Position numbers and translations under genes: made by a program
Notes under the pieces: model-generated
Databases searched by the model: none
The model's input: only the letters and a program-made list of their open reading frames with translations
What the model was told of the DNA's origin: nothing
Shown: positions 7,785-16,212 of the stretch, piece by piece
How positions within the stretch are numbered: position 1 is the stretch's first letter
Layout: the number at the start of each line of letters is the position of its first letter
Assembly: GCA_963708245.1 (NCBI GenBank)
Contig: OY970201.1
Location: 6,696,001-6,760,000, forward strand
Direction: 5' to 3'
From: CAVYXK01 sp963708245
GTDB lineage: Bacteria > Pseudomonadota > Alphaproteobacteria > Acetobacterales > Acetobacteraceae
Length of the DNA: 64,000 nucleotides

Positions 7785-8459
7785 TTACTGCAAAGGGACC
7801 GGAGTCACCCCCGGTGGCATTTGATATGAGATAAAGAGGCGCGCAATTCGGTCTCTATCCATTGCCCAATTGTTAAATACTGTATACATTGTTTGAAAGC
7901 TGGTTCCTGTCGCAGCCATCAACTCCGGCGTGAACATAAACCTCGACCAACCAATCCCACACTCTGACGGTATGGGCCCGCATGGCGCTTCACCAACTGC
8001 ACTGTCCCACGCGCTTAGATGGATCGCCACCACAGTTGCAGAGGCTGGGATGGCAGCCAGGAGGGGCACACAGCTTCCGTAAAGGGCGTCGTTCTCTTTA
8101 AAGAATCCGCCGAAGTTTCCACCAAGCGACTGCGGGTCCGAGAATTCCTGCCTCGCAATAAGCATTAGATTGCCAGACGATTCTTTACTGATCCGCTCAG
8201 CTAGCCGAAACCGTATCACATCCGTGAAGCTCATGATATCTTTCGGTCCGCAGGACGGATTGGCGTTGCCGATTGCGGCTGTAGCGTGGGGCGCGTGCAT
8301 TTCGACGACTTGAACAAAGCAGCTTGCGCAGCTTGGAGCATAATTCGGCCAATTGAATTGACCGGGAGCCCACAAATGGTTGCCCTGCGCTCCCTGCGCC
8401 TCAGCTCTCAGTGTTAGCCCCAACAGGATCATCCCCGCTCTGAGTAACAAACTTAGCAC
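7785..8459 (-). CDS. Secreted protein of unknown function
   Basis: A 224-residue protein with a clear signal peptide: LLLRAGMILLGLTLRAEA, with likely cleavage after AEA near residue 22. The mature part has several cysteines (APSCASCF near residue 44, NPSCGPKD, GSCVPLL, EAPCGPIPSECG), which suggests disulfides in the periplasm. I recognise no family. It starts 10 nt after the stop of the membrane-protein gene upstream, so both are probably co-expressed. Its GC content is lower than that of the core genes, in line with an acquired island. Confidence 0.65.
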   Translation of the reverse strand: MLSLLLRAGMILLGLTLRAEAQGAQGNHLWAPGQFNWPNYAPSCASCFVQVVEMHAPHATAAIGNANPSCGPKDIMSFTDVIRFRLAERISKESSGNLMLIARQEFSDPQSLGGNFGGFFKENDALYGSCVPLLAAIPASATVVAIHLSAWDSAVGEAPCGPIPSECGIGWSRFMFTPELMAATGTSFQTMYTVFNNWAMDRDRIARLFISYQMPPGVTPVPLQ

Positions 8460-8469
8460 GTTTCACCCT

Positions 8470-9151
8470 TTACTCCTGAATTATCGGGACTGCTCCCGGC
8501 AGCGGAACCGTGACGATCGGCACGGTACGTCCAACAAAGCGTTGCACCACATCCGTCACGCCGCAATGATATCCGGGCTGCGTGACCAGTGCCCTCACCG
8601 CGAAGCGCTCCACGGCATCTCTCTCTCTTCCAGCCTGCGCACGGATTTCGGCTATGTGCTGGTCGTCTCGCAGATCCTGCAGCATACTCCAAGCGTTGCT
8701 CGCGCCGTACATGCTTGCTGGAATCGAGATCGAGTTAATGCTAATACTGTCGCCAATCCGATAGAATTGCTGAGTTAAATCTTCGAGCGTTCGGTCCTTG
8801 AATTCTAAAAACACGTAGCTCGGACTTTTCTGAGCGCCATACGACCACCCTATCAGCATCGGTCTTTGTTTTCATATTGTCAATTGCCGCGTAAAGTCCC
8901 CTCAGCCGCGAAATTATCTCTATTCGCAGGCGGTCCCACTGGGTACTGAGTTGGGCCGCCTCAACGCTGCATTGTTGCTCGGTTGTGTAGATGCCACCCA
9001 GTATGCTAACCGCGAGTGTTCCAAGGAGCAACAGCACGAACGGGCTGTTGGCAACACGCCATATCGCCGACGTTTCAGTCGGTGTGATGGCTATCTTGTG
9101 CCGGAGCGCTTCCTCCGCTTCGATCCTTCGCCGATCCATAAACGTTAGCAT
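8470..9151 (-). pseudogene. Membrane-anchored protein of unknown function, probably frameshifted
   Basis: Two overlapping frames seem to be halves of one gene. The first (8741-9151) holds a cytoplasmic start, one transmembrane helix (FVLLLLGTLAVSILGGIY, about residues 34-51) and a helical stretch up to DNMKTKTDADR. The second (8470-8859) continues with FLEFKDRTLEDLTQQFYRIG and runs to a Pro/Val-rich end. They overlap by 119 bp, far more than normal gene overlaps, which points to a single-base indel between about 8790 and 8860; short T and A runs there are candidates. Combined length would be about 225 residues. Two separate genes remain possible. No family recognised. Confidence 0.5.
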
Positions 9152-9160
9152 TCATGTCCC

Positions 9161-9704
9161 TCACGCCGTCAGCCGTGAAATCGTCGCCTGACTGACGTTG
9201 TAGCTGCGAGCGACACTGCGCTGTGGTTCTCCGGCTGCAACCCGCGCCCGTGATTTCTGCTGGTGGTGCGGGCGAGGATCGGCTTGCGTCCGAATTTCAC
9301 GCCCTTCGCCTTAGCGTCGGCGCGCCGGGCTGCCGTGTGCTCCGCGATGCGGCGGCGTTCGAGCTTCGCGGCCACGCCCAACATGGCAAGCGCAAGCTCC
9401 GCGAAGTCGCCCGTGGTATCGAGCACGGGTTCCGCCAGCGAAAGGAGGCCCGCCCCGGCGCGCTGCATGTCGCGGGCGATCACCATAAGGTCCGTCGTGT
9501 TGCGCGATAGGGGTCAACGGCAGGGATTATCACCACGTCGCCGGGGGCGAGGCCGGCCATCAGCTTCCTAAGCTGCGGTCGCTCGGCGGTCGTGCCGGTG
9601 ATCTTTTCGCGGAACACCTTCTTTCATCCCGCCGTCTTGAGTTGGGCAAGCTGGCTAGCAAGGTCTTGGGCGACGGTCGAGACGCGAGCATAGCCGTAAC
9701 TCAT
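9161..9704 (-). pseudogene. Serine recombinase (resolvase/invertase), multiply frameshifted
   Basis: Starting at 9704 the frame reads MSYGYARVST, the start of a resolvase with its catalytic serine, then meets TGA after QLAQLKTAG. The same frame continues with KVFREKITGTTAERPQLRKL. Later the protein moves to another frame (MVIARDMQRAGAG, LDTTGDFAELALAMLG, LERRRIAEHTA, GVKFGRKPIL) and then to a third for the C-terminal helix-turn-helix, GEPQRSVARSYNVSQATISR, ending at 9161-9163. At least one nonsense change and two indels make it non-functional. Its start lies ~50 bp from the IS110/ISNCY junction, so the promoter side has also been altered. Confidence 0.85.
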
Positions 9705-9756
9705 GTCCCGATTGTACATCAGAAATCTGCATCGGAAAAGCCCGATCGCATCAGAG

Positions 9757-11267
9757 TGTCGGTAGCACACGGTATGTCCGGTTTAGGTAGCGCACGATCT
9801 GTCCGGTGATGATGGTTCCTTTTGGGAGCCCGGATGCGCCGGTCGGAAGCCCTTCAGGGTGTGCGAGTGATCAAGTTCGGGAGCGTGCTGGAGCGGTATG
9901 AAGCGAGCGAACTCAACCAGTGCGAAGCGGCGGAGCTGCTTGGGATCAGCGAGCGGACATTCCGTCGTTGGCAACAGCGCTACGAAGAGTGCGGGGCGGC
10001 CGGTCTTCTGGACCGGCGGCTTGGTCGGGCGTCTGGGAAGCGGGTTCCGGTCGACCGGGAGGAGGAGGTCGAGCGGCTGTATCGTATGCGTTACAGCGGG
10101 TTCACGGCGAAGCACTTTCACGAGCACTTGGTGGGCCGCCACGGTTTCCGCTGGGGCTACACGTGGACCAAGGCGTTCCTGCAATCGAAGGGGCTTCTGG
10201 AGCGCGCCGCGGGGCGCGGCGCACACCGGCGCAAGCGGCCGCGACGGCCGTTGCCTGGAATGATGCTTCATCAGGATGGGTCGCGCCATGAATGGCTGGC
10301 GGGGCGGGAGACGCTGGACCTGATAGTGACGATGGACGACGCGACGAACGTGATCTACTCGGGGTTTTTGGTAGCGGAGGAAGGCACGGAATCGACGTTC
10401 CAGGCTCTGCTGGAGGTGTTTGGCGCGCATGGCCTGCCGCTGAGCCTCTATACGGATCGGGGCAGCCACTACTTCGTGACGCCGGAGTTTGGCGGCCCGG
10501 TTGACCGGAAGCGGCCGACACAGGTTGGGCGGGCGCTGGCGCATTTGGGCGTGGAGCACATTGCGGCCTACTCACCGCAGGCCCGTGGTCGTTCGGAGCG
10601 GCTGTTTCAGACGTTACAGGATCGCCTGGTCAAGGAGCTGGCGCTGGCTGGGATCACGACGGTTGCGGAGGCCAACCGGTTCATTCGGGATTGCTACCTG
10701 CCGGCGCACAACGCGCAGTTTGCGGTGAAGGCGGAGCAGGAGGGATCGGCTTTCGTCGCCGTTGCTGGTGTCGATCTGCGGGAAATTCTGTGTATCCAGG
10801 AGGAGCGCCAGGTGGACCGCGACAACACGGTTTCGTGGCGACGGATGAAGCTGCAGATACCACCGTCGCCGCTGCGTGCTCATTTCGTGAAGGCGCGGGT
10901 GAAGGTGCGGCAATATCACGACGGGAGCCACGCGGTGTTCCACGGCCCGCGCTGCCTGGGACGCTATGACGCGCAGGGGGCGCTGCGGATGGCGGCGTTG
11001 GACGCGGCGGCATGATCGCGCTTGGGTCCGGCTCGCCTGTGGATTTGTGGGCAACGGAAGAGCGTTGCCCACAACTCCACAGGCGCATCAGCAAAAGAAG
11101 GAAATTGATTTCATGAGTTGAAGAAGACGCGCCCGTCACCAGCCAACGGCCCGCCTGACCTGCCGCCAGAACGGCCGCCGTTCTGTCCCTGCCTCTTGGG
11201 AACGGACCGGAAACAAGCGGACAACTGATGTGCTACGTAAACCGGACAACTTAATTAGCTATCGACA
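9757..11267 (+). mobile_element. ISNCY (IS1202-like) insertion sequence with 17-bp target duplication
   Basis: Ends are inverted: TGTCGGTAGC at the left and, read on the minus strand, TGTCGATAGC at the right. Matching inner blocks TGTCCGGTTTA lie at 9775-9785 and, inverted, at 11238-11248. The element is flanked by the identical 17-bp sequence GCCCGATCGCATCAGAG at 9740-9756 and 11268-11284. Long target duplications are known for IS1202-type elements. It interrupts an older IS110 remnant and carries one intact transposase gene. Confidence 0.85.
9834..11015 (+). CDS. ISNCY-family (IS1202-like) DDE transposase
   Basis: A 393-residue transposase: N-terminal helix-turn-helix (EAAELLGISERTFRRWQQRY), a second HTH with FTAKHFHEHL, then the RNase H-like core with MLHQDGSRHEW, LYTDRGSHY and GRSERLFQ carrying the D, D and E positions. 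The C-terminus ends with a beta-rich domain (VKVRQYHDGSHAVFHGPRCL). I use the ATG at 9834, preceded by GGGAG with a 5-nt gap; a TTG at 9822 is possible. It appears intact and sits in an element with matching ends and target duplication, so it may be active. Confidence 0.88.
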   Translation: MRRSEALQGVRVIKFGSVLERYEASELNQCEAAELLGISERTFRRWQQRYEECGAAGLLDRRLGRASGKRVPVDREEEVERLYRMRYSGFTAKHFHEHLVGRHGFRWGYTWTKAFLQSKGLLERAAGRGAHRRKRPRRPLPGMMLHQDGSRHEWLAGRETLDLIVTMDDATNVIYSGFLVAEEGTESTFQALLEVFGAHGLPLSLYTDRGSHYFVTPEFGGPVDRKRPTQVGRALAHLGVEHIAAYSPQARGRSERLFQTLQDRLVKELALAGITTVAEANRFIRDCYLPAHNAQFAVKAEQEGSAFVAVAGVDLREILCIQEERQVDRDNTVSWRRMKLQIPPSPLRAHFVKARVKVRQYHDGSHAVFHGPRCLGRYDAQGALRMAALDAAA

Positions 11268-11960
11268 GCCCGATCGCATCAGAGGCCTGTGTTTGGGCCA
11301 GTTGCTGGCGACGGTGCCCGGCGTCGGCATCATGGGGGCGAGCGCGATTGCCGCGACAGTCACCGATCCATCGCTGTTCCGGTCAGGCCGAGAGTTCGCT
11401 GCCTGGCTGGGGATGACGCCTCGGCAGAACTCCAGCGGCGGCAAGGAACGCTTGGGACGCACCAGCAAGCGCGGCGACAAATACATCCGCAGCCTGCTGA
11501 TCGCCGGCGCGGTCGCCGTGCTGCGCCACGCGCGCAATCGATCGACACGAGATGGCGAGTGGGTTCGCGCTCTGATGGAACGCAAGCCGACCAAGCTCGC
11601 TGCGGTCGCGCTGGCCAACAAGACCGCTCGCATCGTTTGGGCGGTGATGATGCGCGGAGATGGTTACCGCGTGAAGCAGGTTCTCGGGGACGCGGCATAG
11701 TCGCCGCAAGCCTGCACAGCATGCGAGGGTGAAGAGGACGTGATGGCGAGCGGTCGAGCCGCAGATCGGGAGGACCCGGGTAATTCAAGGCGCAACGTAG
11801 CGCGTAGTCTTGATTGGGACCCGATCAGCGAACTCCATCAGGGCCAGCGGTCAGATGCACCGCACCAAAGGGCCGGACATATGACTGCGCCTAACCATTT
11901 CGCCAAAACCGCCTCGAAAACCCTTGCACGCGGGGGTCGTCCACATATGAATTCCGCAAC
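11268..11960 (+). mobile_element. IS110-family remnant (transposase 3' half and 3' end)
   Basis: Everything 5' of the transposase C-terminal domain is missing. The part left holds codons from PDRIRGLC onward to 11700 and about 260 bp of 3' untranslated DNA. In IS1111-type members of the family a guide RNA that pairs with target and donor is encoded in this downstream stretch, so 11701-11960 may hold a dead copy of it. The short left flank 9705-9756 belongs to the same remnant. Confidence 0.55.
11285..11700 (+). pseudogene. IS110-family transposase, N-terminus lost
   Basis: The frame encodes the Transposase_20 domain: LLATVPGVGIMGASAIAATV, then FAAWLGMTPRQNSSGGKERL with the likely nucleophilic serine in QNSSGG, followed by RGDKYIRSLLIAGA. 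The DEDD RuvC-like N-terminal domain is absent. A start at 11230 would use sequence of the inserted ISNCY element and is not meaningful. The gene was truncated, then split further by the 9757-11267 insertion. Confidence 0.8.
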
Positions 11961-12043
11961 AAAGAGGTAGCAAATCCGTCAAGATACGTCCCTCGGCACA
12001 ATGATCGCTGGCTAACTGAACGGCAAGTTGGCCCCCCTAATGT
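11701..12043. other. Non-coding stretch downstream of the IS110 remnant
   Basis: The first ~260 bp look like IS110 3' DNA. One frame (11740-11970) is open but has no protein-like features. 11960-12043 holds nothing I can name. Confidence 0.4.
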
Positions 12044-12751
12044 TTAGCCCTTCCGCGCGGTTGCGCGCCGGCTAGTTGGTATCTCCACACTATTGTGACT
12101 GGCGAGTGGACTCGATCGAGTGATTAGACTGACTGCGCGTGAGAGTAGATCGCCTCCCCAGAGCCCCGCCAACGCTGACGTAACCCCGATCCCCTGCCAT
12201 GTAACCGTCGCCTGTTGAAGAGAGTCTGCGGCTCCTTTATAAAGGAGCGGGATTAGAAAGTTTGACTCAAGTAGCCAGAATACGCCGATCCCGAGCAAAG
12301 GTCCAATTACTATTACGCAGATTCTGTTCATTCTTCGGAACCACACCCCGTCCGGCGTCGGGTCCCGCCGATCTGCCTCAATATCGGCTGGCAAGACCAT
12401 TATGTAACGCAGAAAAGAGCCCATCAGTCCAGCAGCGGCAGCTATCACCATGAGGCTGAGCGCCCTTACGTCTTTCTCGGGCAAGGAATTTCTTTTGTCC
12501 CTAATTAGTTCGTAAGCCTCTAGTTGCATAAGTCGGTCACGTGTTCGGACAGCATTCTCTTCCGACTGTGAAATAAGCGCAGGAGTGCTCTTAACTAATC
12601 CTTCTAGGTCTGCCGTGCAGACGCTTGATGGTGGCCACGGGTCGCCTCCCTTGCACGGGACAGAATTTGGCGAAGACACTCGCCTTGCTAGTGTTGCGAT
12701 CCTATCGCTTCGATCCCCGGCCTCCATCTGGTTCGCGGCCGATCCCGCCAT
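12044..12751 (-). CDS. Inner-membrane protein of unknown function
   Basis: A 235-residue protein. Residues 1-95 are polar with two Cys (SVPCKGGDPW, SVCTADLE) and a charged helix. A transmembrane helix covers about 98-118 (LSLMVIAAAAGLMGSFLRYI), a longer hydrophobic stretch spans 143-172, and a weaker one 185-203 (GIGVTSALAGLWGGDLLS). I recognise no family. It follows the small gene at 12777-13043 after a 25-nt gap and is probably translated from the same message. Confidence 0.6.
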   Translation of the reverse strand: MAGSAANQMEAGDRSDRIATLARRVSSPNSVPCKGGDPWPPSSVCTADLEGLVKSTPALISQSEENAVRTRDRLMQLEAYELIRDKRNSLPEKDVRALSLMVIAAAAGLMGSFLRYIMVLPADIEADRRDPTPDGVWFRRMNRICVIVIGPLLGIGVFWLLESNFLIPLLYKGAADSLQQATVTWQGIGVTSALAGLWGGDLLSRAVSLITRSSPLASHNSVEIPTSRRATARKG

Positions 12752-12776
12752 CCCGGTCGGGATCGAAGTGTCAGAG

Positions 12777-13043
12777 TCAGAACACTAGCTCGCTTTGATA
12801 TCGGGCTAATCTTTCCTTCAGTCTCTGAAGATGTTCACTCTCTTGTTGGGCTTGAGACTCGGTTTGCTTTGTGGCATCCTCGTGTGATTGATCGGTCATT
12901 CCCCACACATAATGCGCCGACTTAGCGTCAACGCCGGCTAACATTGCTATTAGTCGTGGATATGCACCGGGCAAAACGATGGCGAACGCAATCGCGCCGA
13001 ATACGGTCGCAATTACTAGCAGCGCGTGGCGCATTAGTCTCAT
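12777..13043 (-). CDS. Small membrane-anchored coiled-coil protein
   Basis: 88 residues: an N-terminal hydrophobic segment (HALLVIATVFGAIAFAIVL, about residues 6-24) that could be a signal anchor, then a Gln/Glu-rich helix (TKQTESQAQQESEHLQRLKE) likely to form a coiled coil. No family recognised. It is the first gene of a two-gene unit with the membrane protein at 12044-12751. The pair resembles the membrane plus secreted pair at 7785-9151 only in general style. Confidence 0.5.
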   Translation of the reverse strand: MRLMRHALLVIATVFGAIAFAIVLPGAYPRLIAMLAGVDAKSAHYVWGMTDQSHEDATKQTESQAQQESEHLQRLKERLARYQSELVF

Positions 13044-13273
13044 TTTTTGAACGCTCCCCGCAGACGAACCATCGCCTCACGGCACGTTTATCATATCGTG
13101 CTCGCGTCATCATTGATATTTTCGCGCAATGGGACCTCGGCCGCCGCAGCGCGAGATGATACGTAGTCCATCACCGTTTTGCGGTCTCCTTTGTAAGCGC
13201 CATATAGAGATGTCACCCCTCTGCAAAATAGAGATGTCACCCTCAGGGGTCTTGGGGTCCCGGGAGCGGTGCC

Positions 13274-14620
13274 ATGGCGGTGATGTCGATGAGCACGCAG
13301 GAGTTCAGCCGGCTGGAAGTTCTGCTTGGCGTCCAGTCCGGGCGGCTGCGCATCGCGGATGCCTGCAGACTGATCGGGATTTGCCGGCGTCAGGCACTGC
13401 GGTTACTGCGCGGTCTGCGCCAGGAGGGCGCCTCCAGCCTGGTCTCGAAGCGCCGCGGTCGGCGCAGCAACCACCGATTGCCGGACGCGGTCCGGGCCCT
13501 GGCTCTGACGATCGTGCGCGAGCGGTATCGCGACTTTGGGCCGACGCTGGCGGCCGAGAAGCTGGCAAAGCTGCACGGCTGCACGGTCTCGCACGAGACG
13601 CTGCGGCAATGGATGATCGCCGACGGGCTGTGGGTCGACCGGCGCCACCGCCTGCCCTGCCCGCATCAACCACGACGCCGGCGGGAGTGTCTCGGCGAGC
13701 TGGTGCAGATTGACGGTTCGGAACACGCCTGGTTCGAGGACCGTGGTGCGGTTTGCACGCTGCTCGCCTTCATCGACGATGCGACCAGCCGGATCATGGA
13801 ACTGCGCTTCGCGGCATCGGAATCGGCGTTCGACTACTTTCGCTCGATGCGCCGCTATCTCGAGGCACACGGCAAGCCGGTCGCATTGTATAGCGACAAG
13901 CACAGCATCTTCCGGGTGAACAACAAGGATGCCATCGGCGGCGAGCGGATCACGCAGTTCGGGCGGGCCCTGGCCGAGCTGAACATCGACATCATCTGTG
14001 CCAACATTCCGCAGGCCAAGGGTCGGGTGGAACGTGCATTTGGCACGCTGCAAGACCGGCTGGTGAAGGAGTTGCGGCTCGCCAACATTGCCGGCATCGA
14101 AGCAGCGAACGCCTGGTTGCCGGGATTCATCACCGACTACAACAAGCGCTTTGGTCGAGAGCCATTGAACGGCACGGATCTCCATCGGCGCCTATCGCCC
14201 CGGGATGATCTTGATGAAATCCTGGCCTGGCGAGAGAAGCGGACTGTTACCAACAACCTGACACTGCACTATGATCGCATGATGTTGATCCTCGAACCGA
14301 CGCCGCTGGCACGTAGCTTGGCGCGCAAGACGGTGGAGGTGGTGAACTACCCGGACGGTCGGTTCGCCGTCCGGTCCAACGGCAGCGACCTGCCGTTCCG
14401 GGTGTTCGACAAGATCCGCACGGTCGAACCGGGCACGATCGTGGAGAACAAGCGGTTGACCGAGGTGCTGGCGCACGTGCAGGCGCAGCAGGGAGCCTAT
14501 GCGCCCAACCGACGCCGCCACCACCCTGCCCGGCAGCGGCCACCGAACAATCTCGAAGCGCCCGGCTTACCGTCCAAAGGTCGCCCGTCACGGCGTGACA
14601 TCACCACGCTGCCGGCCTGA
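13274..14620 (+). CDS. ISNCY-family DDE transposase
   Basis: 448 residues: N-terminal HTH (IADACRLIGICRRQALRLLR), a second HTH, then the catalytic core with LVQIDGSEHAWF, ALYSDKHSIF and AKGRVERAFG as D, D, E. The C-terminal extension is basic and proline-rich. The gene lies 24 bp inside a pair of direct sub-terminal repeats, the expected place for the transposase binding sites. It is only distantly like the transposase at 9834-11015 (same family, different group). The frame is intact. Confidence 0.85.
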   Translation: MAVMSMSTQEFSRLEVLLGVQSGRLRIADACRLIGICRRQALRLLRGLRQEGASSLVSKRRGRRSNHRLPDAVRALALTIVRERYRDFGPTLAAEKLAKLHGCTVSHETLRQWMIADGLWVDRRHRLPCPHQPRRRRECLGELVQIDGSEHAWFEDRGAVCTLLAFIDDATSRIMELRFAASESAFDYFRSMRRYLEAHGKPVALYSDKHSIFRVNNKDAIGGERITQFGRALAELNIDIICANIPQAKGRVERAFGTLQDRLVKELRLANIAGIEAANAWLPGFITDYNKRFGREPLNGTDLHRRLSPRDDLDEILAWREKRTVTNNLTLHYDRMMLILEPTPLARSLARKTVEVVNYPDGRFAVRSNGSDLPFRVFDKIRTVEPGTIVENKRLTEVLAHVQAQQGAYAPNRRRHHPARQRPPNNLEAPGLPSKGRPSRRDITTLPA

Positions 14621-14644
14621 CCGGTCAGCAAGGGCCCCGGTGCT

Positions 14645-14725
14645 CGGAGCCGTCAAGGACGGTCGCCTGCAGCGCCCGCCGCTTCGCGGTGCCTTCGGCA
14701 TTCTTGACCGCTCCTCTGCGCGCCT
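14645..14725. repeat. Palindromic (REP-like) sequence, copy A
   Basis: GTGCTCGGAGCCGTCAAG opens a large imperfect stem whose other side is TTCTTGACCG, followed by CTGCGCGC. A related copy is at 16094-16170, and the two flank the IS110 gene in the same orientation. Confidence 0.5.
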
Positions 14726-14821
14726 CGGCTGGTGGCAGTTGTCGGGACATGGCGTAATCGCGAAGGACAGCCGGAACCGACCACCGGGTAGCCCTCCGTG
14801 ACCACAACACGGAGCAACGCC

Positions 14822-15859
14822 ATGGATCAGCAACACTACGTCGGACTCGACGTCTCGCTTGAGACCACCTCGATCTGCGTCATCGACAGCAACGGCGCTG
14901 TCGTTTGGCGAGGCAAGTGTGCCACGGAACCCGATGCGATTTGCCGGATCGTCCGCGCTCAGGCCCCGGCCCTCGCGCGATTCGGTTTGGAGACCGGCCA
15001 GCTCTCTAATTGGCTGACCCTCGGATTGCGGCGGCGCGGCTTGCCGGTCGTCTGCCTCGACGCCCGCCACGCAAAGGCGGCACTTAGCCTGCAAGTCAAC
15101 AAGACCGATGCCAACGATGCACTTGGCCTCGCACAGGTCGTGCGAACCGGATGGTTCCGCGAGGTCGCCATCAAGAGCATGGACGCACAAACCCTGCGCA
15201 TGTTGCTGATGGCCAGAGCGCAATTGGTTTCGCAGCGTCAGGCCGTGGCCAATAATATACGTGGTCTGCTGAAGACGTTCGGCCATGTCATTGCCCGTGG
15301 CTGCAAAGGCCCTTTCCCGATACGCGTCCGTGACGCGATCGGCGATAACCAGGCATTGTCGGCGATCATCGAACCTTTACTTGCGGCCTGGCTGGCCATC
15401 CGTGATCAGGTCACGATTTTTGACCGTCAGGTGGTGCTGAGAGCCAAGGCCGATGCCGCCGCACGCCGCCTGATGTCGGTGCCGGGCGTCGGCGTGATCG
15501 TTGCCCTCGCATATATGGCAGTGATCGACGATCCCTCTCGCTTCAAACAATCAACGTCAGTCGGGGCCTATCTCGGTCTCACGCCGCGACGTTATCAGTC
15601 CGGCGAGGTCGACAAGGCCGGTCATATATCGAAGTGTGGTGACGGATTGCTCCGCTCCTACCTGTTCGAGGCAGCGAACGTCTTGCTTGTTCGCCATCCG
15701 AAGCCATCGAAGCTCAGGACGTGGGGACTCGGCCTTGCCGCTCGGATCGGCATGCGTCGCGCCAAGGTGGCGGTTGCCCGCAAACTGGGCGTGATCATGC
15801 ACCGCGTCTGGAAAGATGACCGCGATTTCGATTGGGGTGACGCAGTGGCCGCCGCATGA
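14822..15859 (+). CDS. IS110-family transposase (complete)
   Basis: 345 residues. The N-terminal DEDD domain begins YVGLDVSLETTSICV and includes the LDARHAKAAL region and NKTDANDALGLA. A helical middle follows, then the Transposase_20 domain with LMSVPGVGVIVALAYMAV and GAYLGLTPRRYQSGE with the catalytic serine. I chose the ATG at 14822 (MDQQHYVGLD) over a GTG at 14798 because it fits the family start. Untranslated flanks of ~100-170 bp upstream and ~220 bp downstream could encode the guide (bridge or seek) RNA. Confidence 0.9.
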   Translation: MDQQHYVGLDVSLETTSICVIDSNGAVVWRGKCATEPDAICRIVRAQAPALARFGLETGQLSNWLTLGLRRRGLPVVCLDARHAKAALSLQVNKTDANDALGLAQVVRTGWFREVAIKSMDAQTLRMLLMARAQLVSQRQAVANNIRGLLKTFGHVIARGCKGPFPIRVRDAIGDNQALSAIIEPLLAAWLAIRDQVTIFDRQVVLRAKADAAARRLMSVPGVGVIVALAYMAVIDDPSRFKQSTSVGAYLGLTPRRYQSGEVDKAGHISKCGDGLLRSYLFEAANVLLVRHPKPSKLRTWGLGLAARIGMRRAKVAVARKLGVIMHRVWKDDRDFDWGDAVAAA

Positions 15860-16212
15860 GCGCGGCGAGCCCCCGGATTCGCGAACAGAGATCCGCCTGA
15901 TCGAGGCGGGAGCATGTCCCAGCCGGGACGAGGCCCGGCAACCCCGCGTCCTTCGTTGCGGCCCTTTCGAGGTGACCGCGTTCGGGACATAGGGGTGCCG
16001 ACCTCCCCGACGCCACGTTGCGGCTGACAACAGACCGCGGAAAGAACCATGACCCGGCAGGACAGTAGCCCCCAACCTGATCGAGCGTTACGCCGTGCTC
16101 GCAGCCGTCAAGACCGCTTCGCGCCGCCTCCGGCGGTGGCCTGCGGCCAGTCTTGACCGTTGCTCCGCGCGGCGCAGTGTGATGATGCAGGCCGGGGCGG
16201 AGAAACGGCGCT
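15860..16212. other. IS110 3' flank and palindromic repeat, no gene
   Basis: 15860-16080 is probably the right end of the IS110 element and a possible guide-RNA region. 16094-16170 is the second copy of the palindrome: GTCAAGAC ... GTCTTGAC enclose GC-rich inner hairpins, followed by CCGCGCGG. No reading frame here looks like protein. Confidence 0.5.

Noticed and set aside
11740..11970. Short frame downstream of the IS110 remnant
   Set aside because: Lies in the IS110 3' untranslated region and has no protein character; a guide-RNA remnant is more likely.
13129..13713. Plus-strand frame over the ISNCY transposase start
   Set aside because: Shadow frame; the transposase in the next frame has all expected motifs.
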